In this document: positions 1 to 12,321 of the stretch, in pieces | Layout of the letters: each line of letters begins with the position of its first letter | How positions within the stretch are numbered: the first letter of the stretch is position 1 | DNA from: Hypoxylon rubiginosum | Lineage: Eukaryota; Ascomycota; Sordariomycetes; Xylariales; Hypoxylaceae | Assembly: GCA_902806565.1 (NCBI GenBank) | Contig: CADCXA010000024.1 | Coordinates: forward strand, 992,001-1,056,000 | Direction: 5' to 3' | DNA: 64,000 nucleotides | Program-made: the position numbers and the translations under genes | The notes under the pieces: generated by a model | What the model was told of the DNA's origin: nothing | Databases searched by the model: none | The model's input: the letters and a program-made list of their open reading frames with translations, nothing else

Positions 1-116
1 AAAGAAGTCATGAATATTCATTATTGCTTCGTGATCATCGTACTCTTCTTCATACAAGCGCACTTCACATCCCGTCCGAGTTCATCTTGGATATCCGGAA
101 TACCTAGTGTGTATAT

Positions 117-2301
117 CTAGTCCGAGTCGCTATCAGACGAAGACGAGAACCCATTCCACTCCTCTTCCGTGTCGTCAAGCACGCCCGTAGCTTGCTGCTG
201 CTGTACGCCGTCCTTTTTGCCGTCACCTCCTCCGTCCGAGTCGTCTTCTTCTTCGTCGTCCGAGTTCTCCTCGACCTCGAACGCGCCCGAGACGTCCCAC
301 CGGTCGCCGGGCGCGCCCCGGCTCACGTACTTGACGAACTTGAGGGCGCCGCTGTCGCGCAGCACGAGCGACAGCGTGTTCCACGCCGCGCCCTGGAAGA
401 ACAGGATGTTGTTGCTATCTTCGTCGTCGTCGTCCCCGCCCGACTTGTATATGGCGGCGTCCTCGTGGGCGGCGTCCTCGTCGCCCGCCATGTACACCTC
501 CTGGGCGCCGAAGTCTTCTACTTCCTTCTTGTCGCCCTCGTCGTCATCGTCTTCTTGCGGCTTCTTATTCTTCTTCTTTGGGGGATCTGACTTAGCCTTG
601 GCCTTGCCTTTGCCTTTGCCTTCCCCGTTGCCGTTGGCCTTGGCTGCGGGTTCTGCTGCCGCGGGGGCTTCGCTGTCGCTGTCGCTGCCGTCCTCGTTTT
701 CGCCCCCGTTTGCGTCGTCTTCATCGCCCCATCCGCGGCTCGGCGTGATGCCTAGGGTCAGCTCGAGGCGAGGCTTGCCTTCGTGGCCCGTCGCCAGCGT
801 GTAGTCCCTGCCGCGGCGGAAGCGCCGCGCCATAAGGTCGTGGCTCTCGATCACGCAGCCCGTGGCCATCTGCAGCCAGCGGCCGAACGACTTGCTCGGG
901 AGGAAGTCCTCCAGGAGCTCCTTAAGAGGCGACTTTTGCTTGGATTTTTGTTTCTTGGCAGCTGCGGTCTTGTCGGGGGGAGCGGACTCGGCGCGTTCCG
1001 GCTGGAGGTACAGGTACCGGTGCTTGTGGGGCGGCTTTGCGACCCGCCAGGGCCCCTTTTCGATCTCGGCGCTGTCTTCTACGGCAGAAGTGTGGTCGAG
1101 GGTGGTGACGAAGTTTCGCAACTTCTTCGCAAATGTAGGCCTGAGAAGATTCGGCAGCGTGATGCTCGACCCTGCTTCGAAATGCTCCCAGACCTCCTCA
1201 AGGGTGCTGGGGGTAAGGTATGTCGGGGCCATGTAATCGAGCAGGAACTCTAGATCGTCTTTGGTAAACTCTGATTTCAAGCGTGGCTCAACTTCGACTG
1301 GTTGAGGCTGAGGCATGTCGTATTGCTCAGGGTTCCCTTGTAATTGCATCAACCCGCTGTTCTTGGCCAGCTTTTCCTCGGCACCCTCGACATATCCGTC
1401 TTCGCCAATTTGGGGAATGTGGAACCAGCCGCTGATGGCCATGCGCACTCTACCGCCCTCCTTCTCGAGTTGCTCCTTGGTCTCTGCGCGGTACACCTCC
1501 TCGACGTCGTGGAAGCTCTCGCCGGGCTGGACGGCGAAGAAGCTCAGCTGGTTCCACGCCGGCGGGATAATCTTGGAAACGTCCGGCGCAGGCGTCTTTG
1601 CGATCTGGCCGTTGGCGCCCTTGATCTCCCGTACGGGGAATAGCCTTAATGCACCACCCCATTCCGGCTTCCAGGGTAGGTCGGGATCGGTCAGGTAGAG
1701 GATATAGCTGACCTTACGGCTGCCGATTACGTCGTCGTGACACAGAAGATAGCACCCCGGGGTGTAGACGTTAATAGCCATGTCTGTCTTTCTACCACTC
1801 AGGGGGCCACATCCGGTAATATGAGCGACGTAGTCTCGGAAAGATTGCGAGTACATGGCATCCCTAAGCGCAAGCAGAGAAGGTAGCTTAGCTAGGGCGG
1901 CATCGTCTAAGCCGTCGAGGTTTGCGAGGTCGCCGGACTGGTGGATCTTGTAGATATCGGTCTCCTTGGGAGTGAAGGAGACATTGTCCTTGATCTCGTC
2001 GCGGACGGTGCGCAGTAGCTTATCGTCGATTAGGTGGTGAATGACGCTGTGCTTGTAGGGAGTCGAGCTGGCATAGCCTTGTGTATATTTATTTAGTTCG
2101 TCTTTGTCGAAGAGACTTTTCCTAAACCTCTTTTTTGTTTCTTCGTCGCTTAGTGCTGTGGTGGCAGTCAGTCTTTCTGTTCGGAAAATTTGCAGCAAAA
2201 TCATACGATGGGCGATCTGCAAAGGCGGGCGACTTACAAGTCTTGGATTTCTTTTTTGCAGGTTTGTGGCCTGTAGCTTGCGGCTGAGCTTTGCGCTTCA
2301 T
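117..2301 (-). CDS. Tpa1/Ofd1-type prolyl 3,4-dihydroxylase (2OG-Fe(II) oxygenase)
   Basis: Two exons, 2238-2301 and 117-2155, joined over an 82-base intron; 700 residues. The short first exon gives a basic N-terminus starting MKRKAQPQ with a KKKSK run that could be a nuclear signal. The alternative acceptor at 2177 would create a stop, so the one at 2156 is the only one that keeps frame. The catalytic double-stranded beta-helix shows the Fe(II) triad and 2OG-binding Arg: H161 and D163 in CHDDVIGSRK, H237 in ESFHDVEEV and R259 in RVRMAISGWFH. A second, non-catalytic Ofd1 C-terminal domain follows (about 310-690), interrupted by a long acidic/lysine-rich low-complexity stretch around 410-590. 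Family members hydroxylate ribosomal protein uS12 and link oxygen or translation-termination status to gene expression (Tpa1 in budding yeast, Ofd1 in fission yeast). The family call is firm; its target here is inferred. Confidence 0.9.
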
Positions 2302-3359
2302 CTTGAATGACGAATTGGAGGTATAGTAATAAATTCAGGCATGAATTGCTAGAAATCTAGTTATGTACGAGAGCTGGTGGAATGACGAAGAGATGTTGTA
2401 CACGCAACGACGCAACGACGCAACGAACAATGCGTTCGTGGTTCGTGGTTCAATCGAGTGAGCCGACAGCTGGAGCTACCTTTTACTTTTTAATGGAGAA
2501 CAGCAAGCGGCAGAAAATGAACCCTTGTGAGTCCAAACAAGCTTGAAGCTTGTGTGATCTTCACCGCCCGAGACCCACCAACTAGACTAAAGTGGCAGAG
2601 TGGTTTGCGGGTTTGCCGTTTGTCAATGCTTTTTGCAAGGTTTGAGTGGTGGATGATAATGGTGTATTCCGTAATGGTGGATGATAGTAGTGGATGATAG
2701 GTGATGGGGTAGCGGAAGAAGCGTGAGAATATAGTGGAAGTGGCATATAATGCCCCTCCTTTTTTTCCTAGGTAAATTCCTACAGGTTAGGTGTGTATAT
2801 TCCTTTAGGAGGTAGAGGTAGAGGTATAATTCCAAAAAGCTCCATCTTCTCTCAGTTTGGCTCCTGATTCGATTCCTTTTATACATCCATCGTTCCATCG
2901 TATCTTGCTTGTTTGCTATACCGCTATGCGCCATGCATCATGGCTGCTGCACTCCCCCCTCAAATTCTCATCTCTTCAGCTCCAATGAATCGACAGACCT
3001 TACTGAAAATAACTAATTCAATAGCATGATGCTTCAAGCGCCCGTCCATTCCCCATCCATCCCAAGCCCGCAGGATCCCCTCTTCTGTTTCACTGGTTTA
3101 CTGGATGTGAGCAGGATGCGTCAAGCCATGTACCCATATAGATCATGCACTATACATACTCGACACCTTCACCCCTTTTTCAGAGACAACCCGGTGGAAC
3201 CGCACCGGCGGTTAGGCCATAAAAGTCCGGCATTTCTTCCACTATAGTCTATTATAGTAACATAATAACATAGTAGCTCTCGTCGGAGTGATACCCTTGG
3301 CCAACGTTATATCCCATCCGGTCTCCATGGAATGAAATAGCAAATTCGTGTGAATTAGC
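2302..3359. other. intergenic region, head of Tpa1-like gene to tail of HET gene
   Basis: About 1.06 kb with no recognisable gene. It contains a small tandem run of CAACGACG-like units at about 2404-2427 and GGTGGATGAT-like repeats at about 2645-2705. The 5' leader and promoter of the Tpa1-like gene must lie here. The ORFs in it show no domain and look random. Confidence 0.6.
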
Positions 3360-5147
3360 TTACACCATTCGTACCAAACTAGCAGTTCTACCTCTCCGGG
3401 CGTTCAATTCCATCAAAGCACCGTCCATAAGGCCGTCGACGTAGCATTCGCCGATGAATCTGAACGTATTTCGTCGTTCTGGGATGGGCCTAAGTACGTA
3501 GAGTGCTTTTCCTCCATGGAATAGAGTTATCCGGTCTCCGGACCGGGAGCCTCCAGGGACGATTGCGATGCTTCCGTCACTCAGCATTGCCATCCGCCTA
3601 CAACGACAAATTCTGTTTATGTCTCTAATCATCGCGCTTCTCTTTGTCCCGTACTCTAACCGGTCTAGCTGAGCCTCCTCCATATCAACAAGGTCCCAAT
3701 CAACCATCTGGCTGACCTCGACATGACCAACATTTTGATCGTCAAGAAATTCCGTTCTACTACCAACAAGTGCTCTCCGAATAGGTTCATCCCAGGTAAC
3801 GTCCCCATTACCTATAAAGTCATCATACCAACGCCTTGGTGTTGATAGGTCTGTATAGTCCAAATCGGCACTCCACATGTCAGTTAGTATCTCAATTCTT
3901 AAATTGTCCATAACAACGCCCCTGAGCTCGAGCATCGCATTCCTGATATATGCTTCGATAGTGGTGCCTGGACACGGATCGAATGGGTAGCTAGCTACAC
4001 CGTCCCGACTAGGGCCTTTATAGATTGGCGGGATCTTCGTTGGCGGCCTCCAATCAGGTACCCAAGAGGGTACTGACGGATCACTCCACCCTTGCTGGGC
4101 CATATCATCGGGCGGGACGAAGGTATGACCAAGGAAGTCTAGGGTAGGGTTCTCCTTGTGGAAGACATATAACTTGACTACATCGACATAAACATCCACT
4201 GGGCTCTTGTCGTAGTCAATAGACAACTGGTCGGGCGCTACATCTGCAGCATGGCCCAGGAGAGCGTAAACTTTGTCTCTCGGATCCGTACACAACGTCG
4301 GCCGTATTTCAAAAAGGAGATCGATGAGCCTTCTAGTTGTGTTGGCACAACGAGATAATCGTGCTGCGTGTGCTTGGTTCGCGTGAATCGCACCCGTTAC
4401 CCTCATAGATCGATTATTAAAGCCGGGTATCTCCAAGAAGGCAAAGGTAAATCGCACCGCGGCTGTGAAACACCAATGATTGAAATTGTATCGGCCACAC
4501 CAGAACTGTATGTCTGTAGGAGTGGTAACCTCCTGGTAAATCCATGTCCTCTTCCAGTACGGACGGCTGAAGATATTCGATATACCTTGCCATGCCTTTC
4601 GAGTTTCGATGTCGCCACTACCAGGACCGGGCCAGAAGACTAGTTTTGTCCTAATATTCGCTGCTATTGCAGCCATATCGTCATCGTGCTTTGCCCTGGC
4701 ATCACGGTAGTACAAGTCTAACTCCCACATAAGCTGGATAGCTAGTCTCGTCTCGTCTCCATCACGAGGCAATCCGAGCCAGGCATATATGTGCTTCGCT
4801 TTCTCGAATATCGCCTTCATCTTTCTTACTTGGGCGTTTCGCTCCTCGACATCGGTCTGGTTGATGCACACCGCATCTACCCAAAGCAAGCATCGCCGAC
4901 GCAGTATGGGTATCGCAAGATGTCTGAGCGCATCGTAAAGGTTTTGCCGTACTTGAATCTGTTCACCATTGACAGAAATACGACATGTTTCTTGACTCGT
5001 AGCATCGCCCCAAACGTAGGAGAGCGCAATGTACCGCGGCGCTCGATTAATCTCGTAGCTGTTGAGCTGACAATCCGTGCCGGCGAGGTTGTTGAAGGAT
5101 AGCAGCCGGAAATGGCCGTCTTCGAGCTTATGATACATTTGAGTCAT
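3360..5147 (-). CDS. HET-domain (heterokaryon incompatibility) protein
   Basis: Single exon, 595 residues. The HET domain starts near residue 39 with YIALSYVWGD, followed by LLWVDAVCINQTD and the tract YWKRTWIYQEV, the three classic blocks of the family (PF06985). A C-terminal half of about 350 residues has no domain I recognise but contains the DPRDKVYALLGHA block typical of long fungal HET proteins. HET proteins trigger cell death or growth inhibition when genetically different hyphae fuse; they are numerous and fast evolving in Pezizomycotina. Met1 and Met4 are both possible starts. No partner gene (NLR or ankyrin) is adjacent. The domain call is certain, an actual incompatibility role is inference. 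Confidence 0.9.
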   Translation of the reverse strand: MTQMYHKLEDGHFRLLSFNNLAGTDCQLNSYEINRAPRYIALSYVWGDATSQETCRISVNGEQIQVRQNLYDALRHLAIPILRRRCLLWVDAVCINQTDVEERNAQVRKMKAIFEKAKHIYAWLGLPRDGDETRLAIQLMWELDLYYRDARAKHDDDMAAIAANIRTKLVFWPGPGSGDIETRKAWQGISNIFSRPYWKRTWIYQEVTTPTDIQFWCGRYNFNHWCFTAAVRFTFAFLEIPGFNNRSMRVTGAIHANQAHAARLSRCANTTRRLIDLLFEIRPTLCTDPRDKVYALLGHAADVAPDQLSIDYDKSPVDVYVDVVKLYVFHKENPTLDFLGHTFVPPDDMAQQGWSDPSVPSWVPDWRPPTKIPPIYKGPSRDGVASYPFDPCPGTTIEAYIRNAMLELRGVVMDNLRIEILTDMWSADLDYTDLSTPRRWYDDFIGNGDVTWDEPIRRALVGSRTEFLDDQNVGHVEVSQMVDWDLVDMEEAQLDRLEYGTKRSAMIRDINRICRCRRMAMLSDGSIAIVPGGSRSGDRITLFHGGKALYVLRPIPERRNTFRFIGECYVDGLMDGALMELNARRGRTASLVRMV

Positions 5148-6067
5148 TACAGTATGTTCCTAATGTTTGGATGTACTCGTTGTATTGTGCACTTGTTGTA
5201 GTATGCACAGTTTGTTTACTACATGTAGGCACCTAAGGCAGCAACGATTTAGCCCCCAAGATGCATACATGTAAACAACCAAATACAGCGAGCCTCGTGT
5301 AAGATAGCTATTAAAATCCCGTCCAATAAATACCTGCCATGTAGTGATGGTTCAAGTACCTCGGTATACCAATGAAATCGATGTTTTGTTGTTCGAATTC
5401 GTTTGAGTCTCCCTTATCCAGAGATACCTCTATTCTCTTCAGCACGTCGAGATATAACATCGCTACAATGGGTAGATCATGGTTCAAATATCAGCCCCTA
5501 TCCGTACAATTCTATTATACTATGTTGTCTTCCTCTCTAAAAGCAAGCATTAAAAGTGTTTCGAAGACTCGAGATGAGGTCGAGACAGCCCCCCTTAAGC
5601 TATACCCAACTACGACACTCCACTATAAACTCCCAATAATAGAGGAGTCTATATTCAGGGCAGTCTACAGGCATATAGGTTCAAAATTAGTAGCTTGGTA
5701 GGTTACCTATAGAAGAGCGCGCTAAAGCAAGCTTCTTCATTCGATCAACGGACGCCCCCGCATTCAACGTCATTGGCGAGTTGGGCTTCTGCATAGCGCC
5801 AGGTCCCATCTAAGTTGGAGATGGACTTAAAGTTTCGGGTACCGTACAGCAGGTAACTTGGCCGAACAAGGAGGTTGCGTGCATATATCTCAGGTACCCA
5901 TCATCATATAGTGGTCGTCGTATGGGCAAAAAGGAAACCCCGAGCTTGTGATATAGACAGTGATATCCAAGACTTGAGTCTGTCTAAGTCATCAACCTCG
6001 ATACATACTAACCATATAGGAACTTGATATAGATACAAGACTCTTAAATCGTCACCTATAACTAAAA
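5148..6067. other. divergent intergenic region
   Basis: About 920 bases between the HET gene (-) and the aminotransferase gene (+); it should contain both promoters. No coding signal, repeat or RNA gene is visible. Confidence 0.6.
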
Positions 6068-7706
6068 ATGGCTGACCTCGACATCCAAGCCGTCAGGTCC
6101 AAGTTCCCAGCCCTCCAGGAAGACCAAGTGTTCCTCGACAACGCGGGTGGAAGCCAGACGTTAGGCGTCGTAATCGACACGTAAGTAAGGAAACACATTT
6201 TCCTCCTAGAGAGTACATGGCCCTAATCTCCTCATCTGGCACTGCTTTCAGCATTCGCGACTACCTGATCAAGAGCAACGTCCAATTCGGAGGGGGCTAC
6301 AAAGCCAGCCAAGCGTCGAGCTCTCGATACAACGACGGCGTGGAGGCAGGGGCCAAGTTCCTCAACGCGCGGAAGGACGAGATAGGTAAGAACAACGCCT
6401 GACCAAAATACGTAGACTCTCACGTATATATATATATATCGTCACGCAGCTCTTTAACTCCCCTCGCAGCTTACGGTTCCTCCACCACGCAGCTCCTGCG
6501 CAACCTATCCTTCACCTTCCCGTTCCAGGAGGGCGACGAGATCGTCGTGTCGGCCATCGACCACGAGGCCAACATCGCGCCGTGGAAGGACCTAGCCAGC
6601 CGGCTGAAGCTTACCATCAAGTGGTGGAAGCCGCAAGACTCCTCCACCACGACAAACCCGAAGCTAGTCCCAGAAGACCTCCCGAGCCTGCTGTCCCCCA
6701 AGACGCGGCTCGTGACGTTCACGCACGCGAGCAACGTGCTCGGCACGGTCCACGACGTGAAGGCGATCGCGGCGGCCGTCCACGCCGCCGTGCCGGGCGC
6801 CCTCGTCTGCGTCGACGGCGTCGCGTACGCGCCCCACCGGCCCGTCGACGTCCGGGCGCTCGGCGTCGACTTCTACGTGCTGTCCTGGTACAAGGTGTTC
6901 GGCCCCCACGTCGCCATGCTCTTCGCCGGCCGCGCGGCCCAGGGGCGCATGGCCTCGCTCGGCCACTTCTTTAACCCGCACGACACGCTCGAGCAGAAGA
7001 TCAGCCTCGGTACGTTGGCATTGGTACCTACCTATATAGCTCGCCAAAATCCCCCCCCCCCCCTTTTCATTACGTATCTGGGACGTAGCTAGCTAGGGCT
7101 TGCTGAGTCGTGAGGGACTCTGCCATACGGGGAAAAGGAGGAAGGGGGGATATTGAGGGACATGTCCATTTTGATCTCCTTCCACCGAAGCGCTAACAAC
7201 CAAGCAGGCAGCGGCTACTACGAGCTAGTAGCCGCGATCCCGCCCATCGTCGCCTACACCGGACCACCCTCCTCCCCCGAATGGGCCGCCGTCCTGTCGC
7301 AGGAGTCAGCACTCCAATCCAAACTGCTCGCGTACCTGAACGGGCACCCGGACATCACCGTGTACGGCGAGACGAGCGCAGACGCGGCCCTGCGGCTGCC
7401 CGTCGTCAGCTTCCGGGTCGCGGGGCGGGACTCGCGCGAGCTGGTCGAGGCGCTCGAGCGGACGACGCGGTACGGCTTCCGCTGGGGCGCTTTTTACTCG
7501 CACACGCTGGTCCGCGACGTCTTGGGGCTGGGCGCGGACGGGGTGGTGCGGGTTAGCATGGCGCATTATAATACCGGTGAGTGCTTAACCTACCTACCCT
7601 ACCTCTCACTACCCAACTTGGAAAAACGTACGTCTAACCGGGCCGCGGAGCAGTGGAGGAGATCGAGGGCTTCATCGAAGCGATCGATAAAGTCATTTCG
7701 AAATAG
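6068..7706 (+). CDS. class V aminotransferase, cysteine desulfurase-like
   Basis: Five exons: 6068-6180, 6252-6385, 6470-7009, 7208-7576, 7654-7706; 402 residues with all junctions in frame. The order of blocks fits PLP fold-type I class V enzymes: VFLDNAGGSQ near the N-terminus, SSTTQLLRN (cofactor phosphate region), DHEANIAPW, THASNVLGTVHDV, VDGVAYAPHRPVDV (PLP pyridine-binding Asp) and the Schiff-base Lys in LSWYKVFGPHVAML. The final micro-sized exon supplies VEEIEGFIEAIDKVISK. The closest described group is the SufS-like subfamily of stand-alone cysteine desulfurase-like proteins; a cysteine substrate is not proven because some members act on other sulfur or selenium amino acids. No mitochondrial presequence is evident, so it is probably cytosolic and not the Nfs1 orthologue. 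Confidence 0.88.
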
Positions 7707-7998
7707 CCTTTCTTGTGGCTAGGCGATGGATACAGATGGCTCACTACGATTGGGAATCTCTTAGCGAGGAATTGTTTGGTCATGCAGAGGGTGACGTATA
7801 ATATCTACTGAATCTAACGTCAAGTATGTGATTAAAGGCCAGGTTGAATTAAGACGCAATATTACGAGGCAGCTCTAGACCAATTATTTGTATTTCCCTC
7901 TTATATACCACTTCGTAGTAATCCTATGCCTAACCCCCCACCCTAAGCCCATACGCACGTACTGTACCGTATTCAACCGCTATTAGGCCCATAACAAC

Positions 7999-9248
7999 TC
8001 ACAGCTTTCCGGCCCTCGAGTCGACGGTCGTCCGGAGCAGCGAGATGACCTCGGCCGGGTCCCTGGCGCCGAAGACGGCGCTGCCGGCGACGATGACGTT
8101 GGCGCCGGCGTCCGCCGCTTGGTCGATGGTGCCGGGGCCCAGGCCGCCGTCGACCTCGATGTTCAGGTCCGGGTACTTCTGCCGCAGCGCCTGCACCTTG
8201 GGCAGCTCCGACGCCATGAACTTCTGGCCGCCGAAGCCGGGCTCGACCGTCATGATCAGGACCATCTGTGTTTAGTTTTGCGAGTAAGTAGGTATTTTCC
8301 GCCTAGCCAAAAACAACCAACTCCCGGCGAGGAGAGAAATCTATAAAAGGAGAGATAAAGGGGAAGAGGAAAACGTACATCCGGCCGTTCCTTCGGATCC
8401 GGGCTCTCGAGCAGCTCGGTAAGGACCTCGACGCCGGTAGCGGGTTTAAGCGCGACGCCGGCGAGCAGGCCGAGGCCGTGGATGTAGCGGACGAGGTCCT
8501 TGGGGTTCGTCTTCGCGTCCGTCGCCGCGGCCTCGGGGCTCTCGGCCGCGCTGGAGAAGGCGGCCTCGTAGTGGAAGCAGTACAGGTCGCACCCGGCCTT
8601 CTGGAACTCCTTGACCCATTTCTTGGGCTGCGGTGTTTTTGTAAGATCTCGTAGTTAGCACGTGCTCCTTTTCTTCTTCTTTCTTCTTTCCCCCTGGTGC
8701 CCCCCGTTTGCCATGACTTCTCGGTGGGAGAAACCGGAAGGGAAAGGGGGGATGGGTGTGGGATGGGTGAAAGGAGTACATGTGAATAGGCAAGGGATAC
8801 AGCAAGCAATGTTTGCCTCACAGCATCGAGCACCATAACACCACATAGACGTGGTGAGCAGTCATATACATACCTCAGCAATCATCATGTGACAATCGAA
8901 CGTCCCGCGTCCGAGCCCTGCGGCGGGCTTGTCGACATGCTTCCGTATCTTGGCCACGACCGGCGCGCCGAAGGTAATGTTGGGTACGAAGTGGCCGTCC
9001 CTGAAGACCGCAGACGCAAGCTCAGCTGTTAGTCGCTTGAGCTATATATGAACTTATATAAAATCCCATCGTAGGGCCCAGTTGTATATAACTATAGGGC
9101 TGCCTAGGTGTCCGACAAATAGATTCACATACATGATATCCACGTGAAGCCAGTCGGCGCCCTGGTCCATCGTCCTGGCGCAGTCGGCGCCGAGCTGCGC
9201 GAAGTCTGCGGACAGGATCGAGGGTGCTATTATGGCCTTGGGCGCCAT
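7999..9248 (-). CDS. rpe1: ribulose-phosphate 3-epimerase
   Basis: Four exons: 9133-9248, 8874-9000, 8379-8627, 7999-8265; 252 residues, all phases consistent. It interconverts D-ribulose 5-phosphate and D-xylulose 5-phosphate in the non-oxidative pentose phosphate pathway in the cytosol. The TIM-barrel family blocks are complete: [32 protein letters not shown] (metal ligand Asp and His), [25 protein letters not shown] and the phosphate-binding [10 protein letters not shown] plus VAGSAVFGA. Codon usage is strongly GC-biased at third positions, as expected of a highly expressed gene. It is convergent with the aminotransferase gene, 292 bases apart. Intron 2 (8628-8873) is long for this window at 246 bases. 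Confidence 0.95.
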
Positions 9249-9738
9249 GGTCGGTGTCTCTTTTTTGGGTACGGATGTGTGAGTTCTGGCGAATAGGAAG
9301 TCTTATATGGAAGACAAAGAACCCGGATGTCTAGCCTGAAGAGCAAACTACAGACTTTCGAGACGAGATAAACGTTAAAATGTATAGATCCAGGAACAGA
9401 AAACAACAGACGTACGTCACAAGCAGAAAACAGAAAGTTCCCGTGGCGGGGCAGAAAACTGGTGGGGGGTCTTGGAGGTGGGGCAGACCCCTCCTCATTC
9501 CTATACGCTTCCCCCACCTACGGGATACACGGAACGGATACCTTAGATATAGAATCCTACGTCGTTATATGATCTGTCACGGTCATGAATAATTAACAAG
9601 TATAACTCAGAAGTCACGTACTTTATTCATAGTGACATCCGTTTAGAGCCCAGGACATTTCGAGTTGGCTGAGCTGACTCAATCCGTATGCCTAAAACTA
9701 AACACAACTCGCAAAGGCGTTATATGCACTATAATAAT
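9249..9738. other. rpe1 promoter region / eIF3d 3' region
   Basis: 490 bases between two minus-strand genes. It should hold the rpe1 promoter and the eIF3d 3' UTR. No further gene or repeat seen. Confidence 0.5.
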
Positions 9739-11580
9739 CTACTCTTCCTCCGGAACGGTCTCCGGGACCGCCTCCTCTTCGCCATCTTCGTCGAAGCTGC
9801 CGGCGGGCACCTCGTACAAGCGGAGGATCGACTTGTTGGGATCCTTGACGAGCACAAACTTGCCGTCCTCGCGCTTGAGGCACATGTCGGCGATGGTACG
9901 GACGATACCCCAGCCGTTGGAGAGCGACAGGTTCATCTGGTTGGCGAAGTCCTTGGGCTTCCAGCCGATAACTCCCAGGATGATGTGCTTGTCGTTTGAC
10001 TTGGGGTTAGCACGGGAAACGAAGCTGGAGAGCAAGTTAGTTAGATGCACAATAACGTATTTAAAGGGGGCGGTACGAACCCAAGCTTCATGACATCCGC
10101 CTTGGATAGGATGCTTTGCACGGTCCATCGTGCAAGCTTGACGCTGTTGTTCTTCATCTCCGTCGCAACGACCGCACCACGCTGGCTGACAAGCTTGGTT
10201 CTCCAGTCCAAGGCACCGCCACTCCCCTGTGCCTTGTTGTCGAACTCGTTGAGCGCCTTGACGGTCACAAACTGGTCATCCCCGCTGATGGCGTTCTTCT
10301 GCACGGCATCGAGCTCAGTTCGGACGATCAGGTACATAGGGTCCTCATCGCTCGTCGAAAGGTCAAATCTGCGGTATTTGTAGGCTTTGCTCGCAGGGGG
10401 CTCCGTCTCCTCCGAGGCGTTGTAGAATGGATTCTCGTGTGTCATCTCGACTTTGTTGGTCTCGTTCTCTAGCACAACCTGGTTCGCAAAGTTGTGGTTG
10501 ATGTAAGTGGCCTCTTCCGCCAAAGCACCCGGTTGGTTGATGCCATCCTTGTTACCGTCCGTAGGCTCGGCCGGAGCATCAGCTGCGTTCTCATTCACTG
10601 TCACCATATCAAGGGTAGCATTGTCACGCTTGTCGAGGAAGATTTTGTTGCCTTGTCTGACAATAACGATATCCCAAGGGTAAATAGAGCGAGTAGAGCA
10701 CATGAGCATAGAGAGGATGCTGTCGGTGGCGAAAATGGTAGCTTCATCCTTGTCGGCTAGTTCCTGGATAACGGGGTCGGAGGAGGTCGTGACGTTGTAA
10801 GCGGCACGATCTAGAGGCACCAGTCGTCTCTCAACCGACTTGACAGGCGGCTTGTCGTAGGATCGGTCGTAGTAGTATAGGAAACCGTAAGCATCGATAT
10901 CCTCTCCCTCGTCGGCATCGAGGTTTAGTTTCGCTAGTCTGTTGAAGTCGATCTCTTCCAGCAGCTGCCAGTCAGCCTTAATGTTAATAGAAGCGTCGCG
11001 GTTTCGAGTCGGCTTGTCGTAGTCCTTCCATCCAAAGCGACGACCACGAGGCGCGTTAGAACGACCACCGCGGTTATCATATCCGTAGCCTTGCGAACCA
11101 CCACGACCACCTCGCTGAGGCTGGTTGCGGCCGCCTCTGTTATCCTGTCGGGCACCTCGTTGTCCCCGGCCGCGCGTAAAGACGGCTCCCCGTCCGTATC
11201 GCGTCTTGGTGGTCTCTCTGCTGACAACGGAGAATGTGTTTTCGTCGGCTTCGGCAACAGGGGCGGTAAATAGGGCGTTACTGCCAGCACCGTAAATCTG
11301 CTGATCTGTATCGAGATCATGATTAGCATTGGCATCTCTGCTGGTTTTATGATTGTGGTTCCATACCCCTATAATTGCGGTTATACTGCTGTCGGCCACC
11401 ACGACCGTCTCTACCGTCCTTGCTGTCTGCCGTCCAGTCTGCCATACGACCAAGCTTATCACCCTTGGAGAAAGGCGCATACGGGACGCCATTCAAAGTG
11501 GTCTCGGTTACCGCAGGAGGGCCCCATCCATCGCCTTCGGGTAGAGCCGAGATTAGGTCGGCTAAGGAAGTCGTCGCCAT
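9739..11580 (-). CDS. eukaryotic translation initiation factor 3 subunit d
   Basis: Three exons: 11367-11580, 10081-11305, 9739-10024; 574 residues. Exon 1 opens with [18 protein letters not shown], the diagnostic N-terminus of eIF3d (Moe1 in fission yeast). A Gly/Arg-rich RGG-type stretch around residues 80-140 follows, then the folded cap-binding-type domain (about 160-540) with [12 protein letters not shown] across the second splice junction and [19 protein letters not shown]. The acidic tail [13 protein letters not shown] is also typical. In the eIF3 complex this subunit sits at the mRNA exit of the 40S ribosome and can bind 5' caps of selected mRNAs. Intron 2 uses a GTTCGT donor, weaker than consensus, but the conserved KLGFVSR junction fixes it. 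Confidence 0.95.
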
Positions 11581-12321
11581 ATTGAATAATTAATAGGATG
11601 CGATACTCTGTAGTGAGTTTGGTTCTAACACGGTATCGCTTTGTTGTAGGCAACCTCGATGTGTCGCTTTTACGCAAAGTGAAATCCGCTGAAATTTTGG
11701 TCGAGACAAATATTTTACTGGTAAAATCAGAATCGGTTTGGTGGGGTGTGGGGCAGTTCACAAGCCGATCCCTCAGTTTGGTACGTACCTGGTTCATCTA
11801 TGAACGTACAGTTTTAATACTTTTAGAAAACGGTAAAAACATACTGTGCAAGTGTTTAAAGAGAGATGCTTATACTGCCCATGCTGTAAATAACTAATCC
11901 ACCCGCTATCTCCTCCTACCTACATGTAGATGTGTTATCATGGGCTTCGATTATTCATATACCTACCTGGTAATATTATAAGAAAGTAATGGAAGACTCT
12001 CCTGCGTTGGGTAAACACAATCAATGAAGCCCTTCAACAAAGTGTTTCTCTGCTTTCACTTACATCAATTTCTTGTAGTAGAGAACTCCGTATCCAGTCG
12101 TACTTAGACATCGTTGATAGAACTTATTGTGGGATGAAACATATATTCAGTTCGCTGGATTTGTGATATACATCATGTATGCTATCAAAGTATTTTTGAC
12201 CACCACCTCTCCGTCATGCATACCATCATAATCGTTACCGTCATCATCACGCTAATTACATACAGTCCGTGGTTAATACCTCCCAGGCACATACTCAAGT
12301 CGAAGCAGTCCCGTCGCCTAC
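11581..12321. other. intergenic region upstream of eIF3d
   Basis: About 740 bases, AT-richer than the genes around it. It should include the eIF3d promoter and the bZIP 3' UTR. No coding signal found. Confidence 0.5.

Noticed and set aside
2623..2934. 103-codon minus-strand ORF upstream of the Tpa1-like gene
   Set aside because: Composition follows simple GGATGAT repeats; likely chance.
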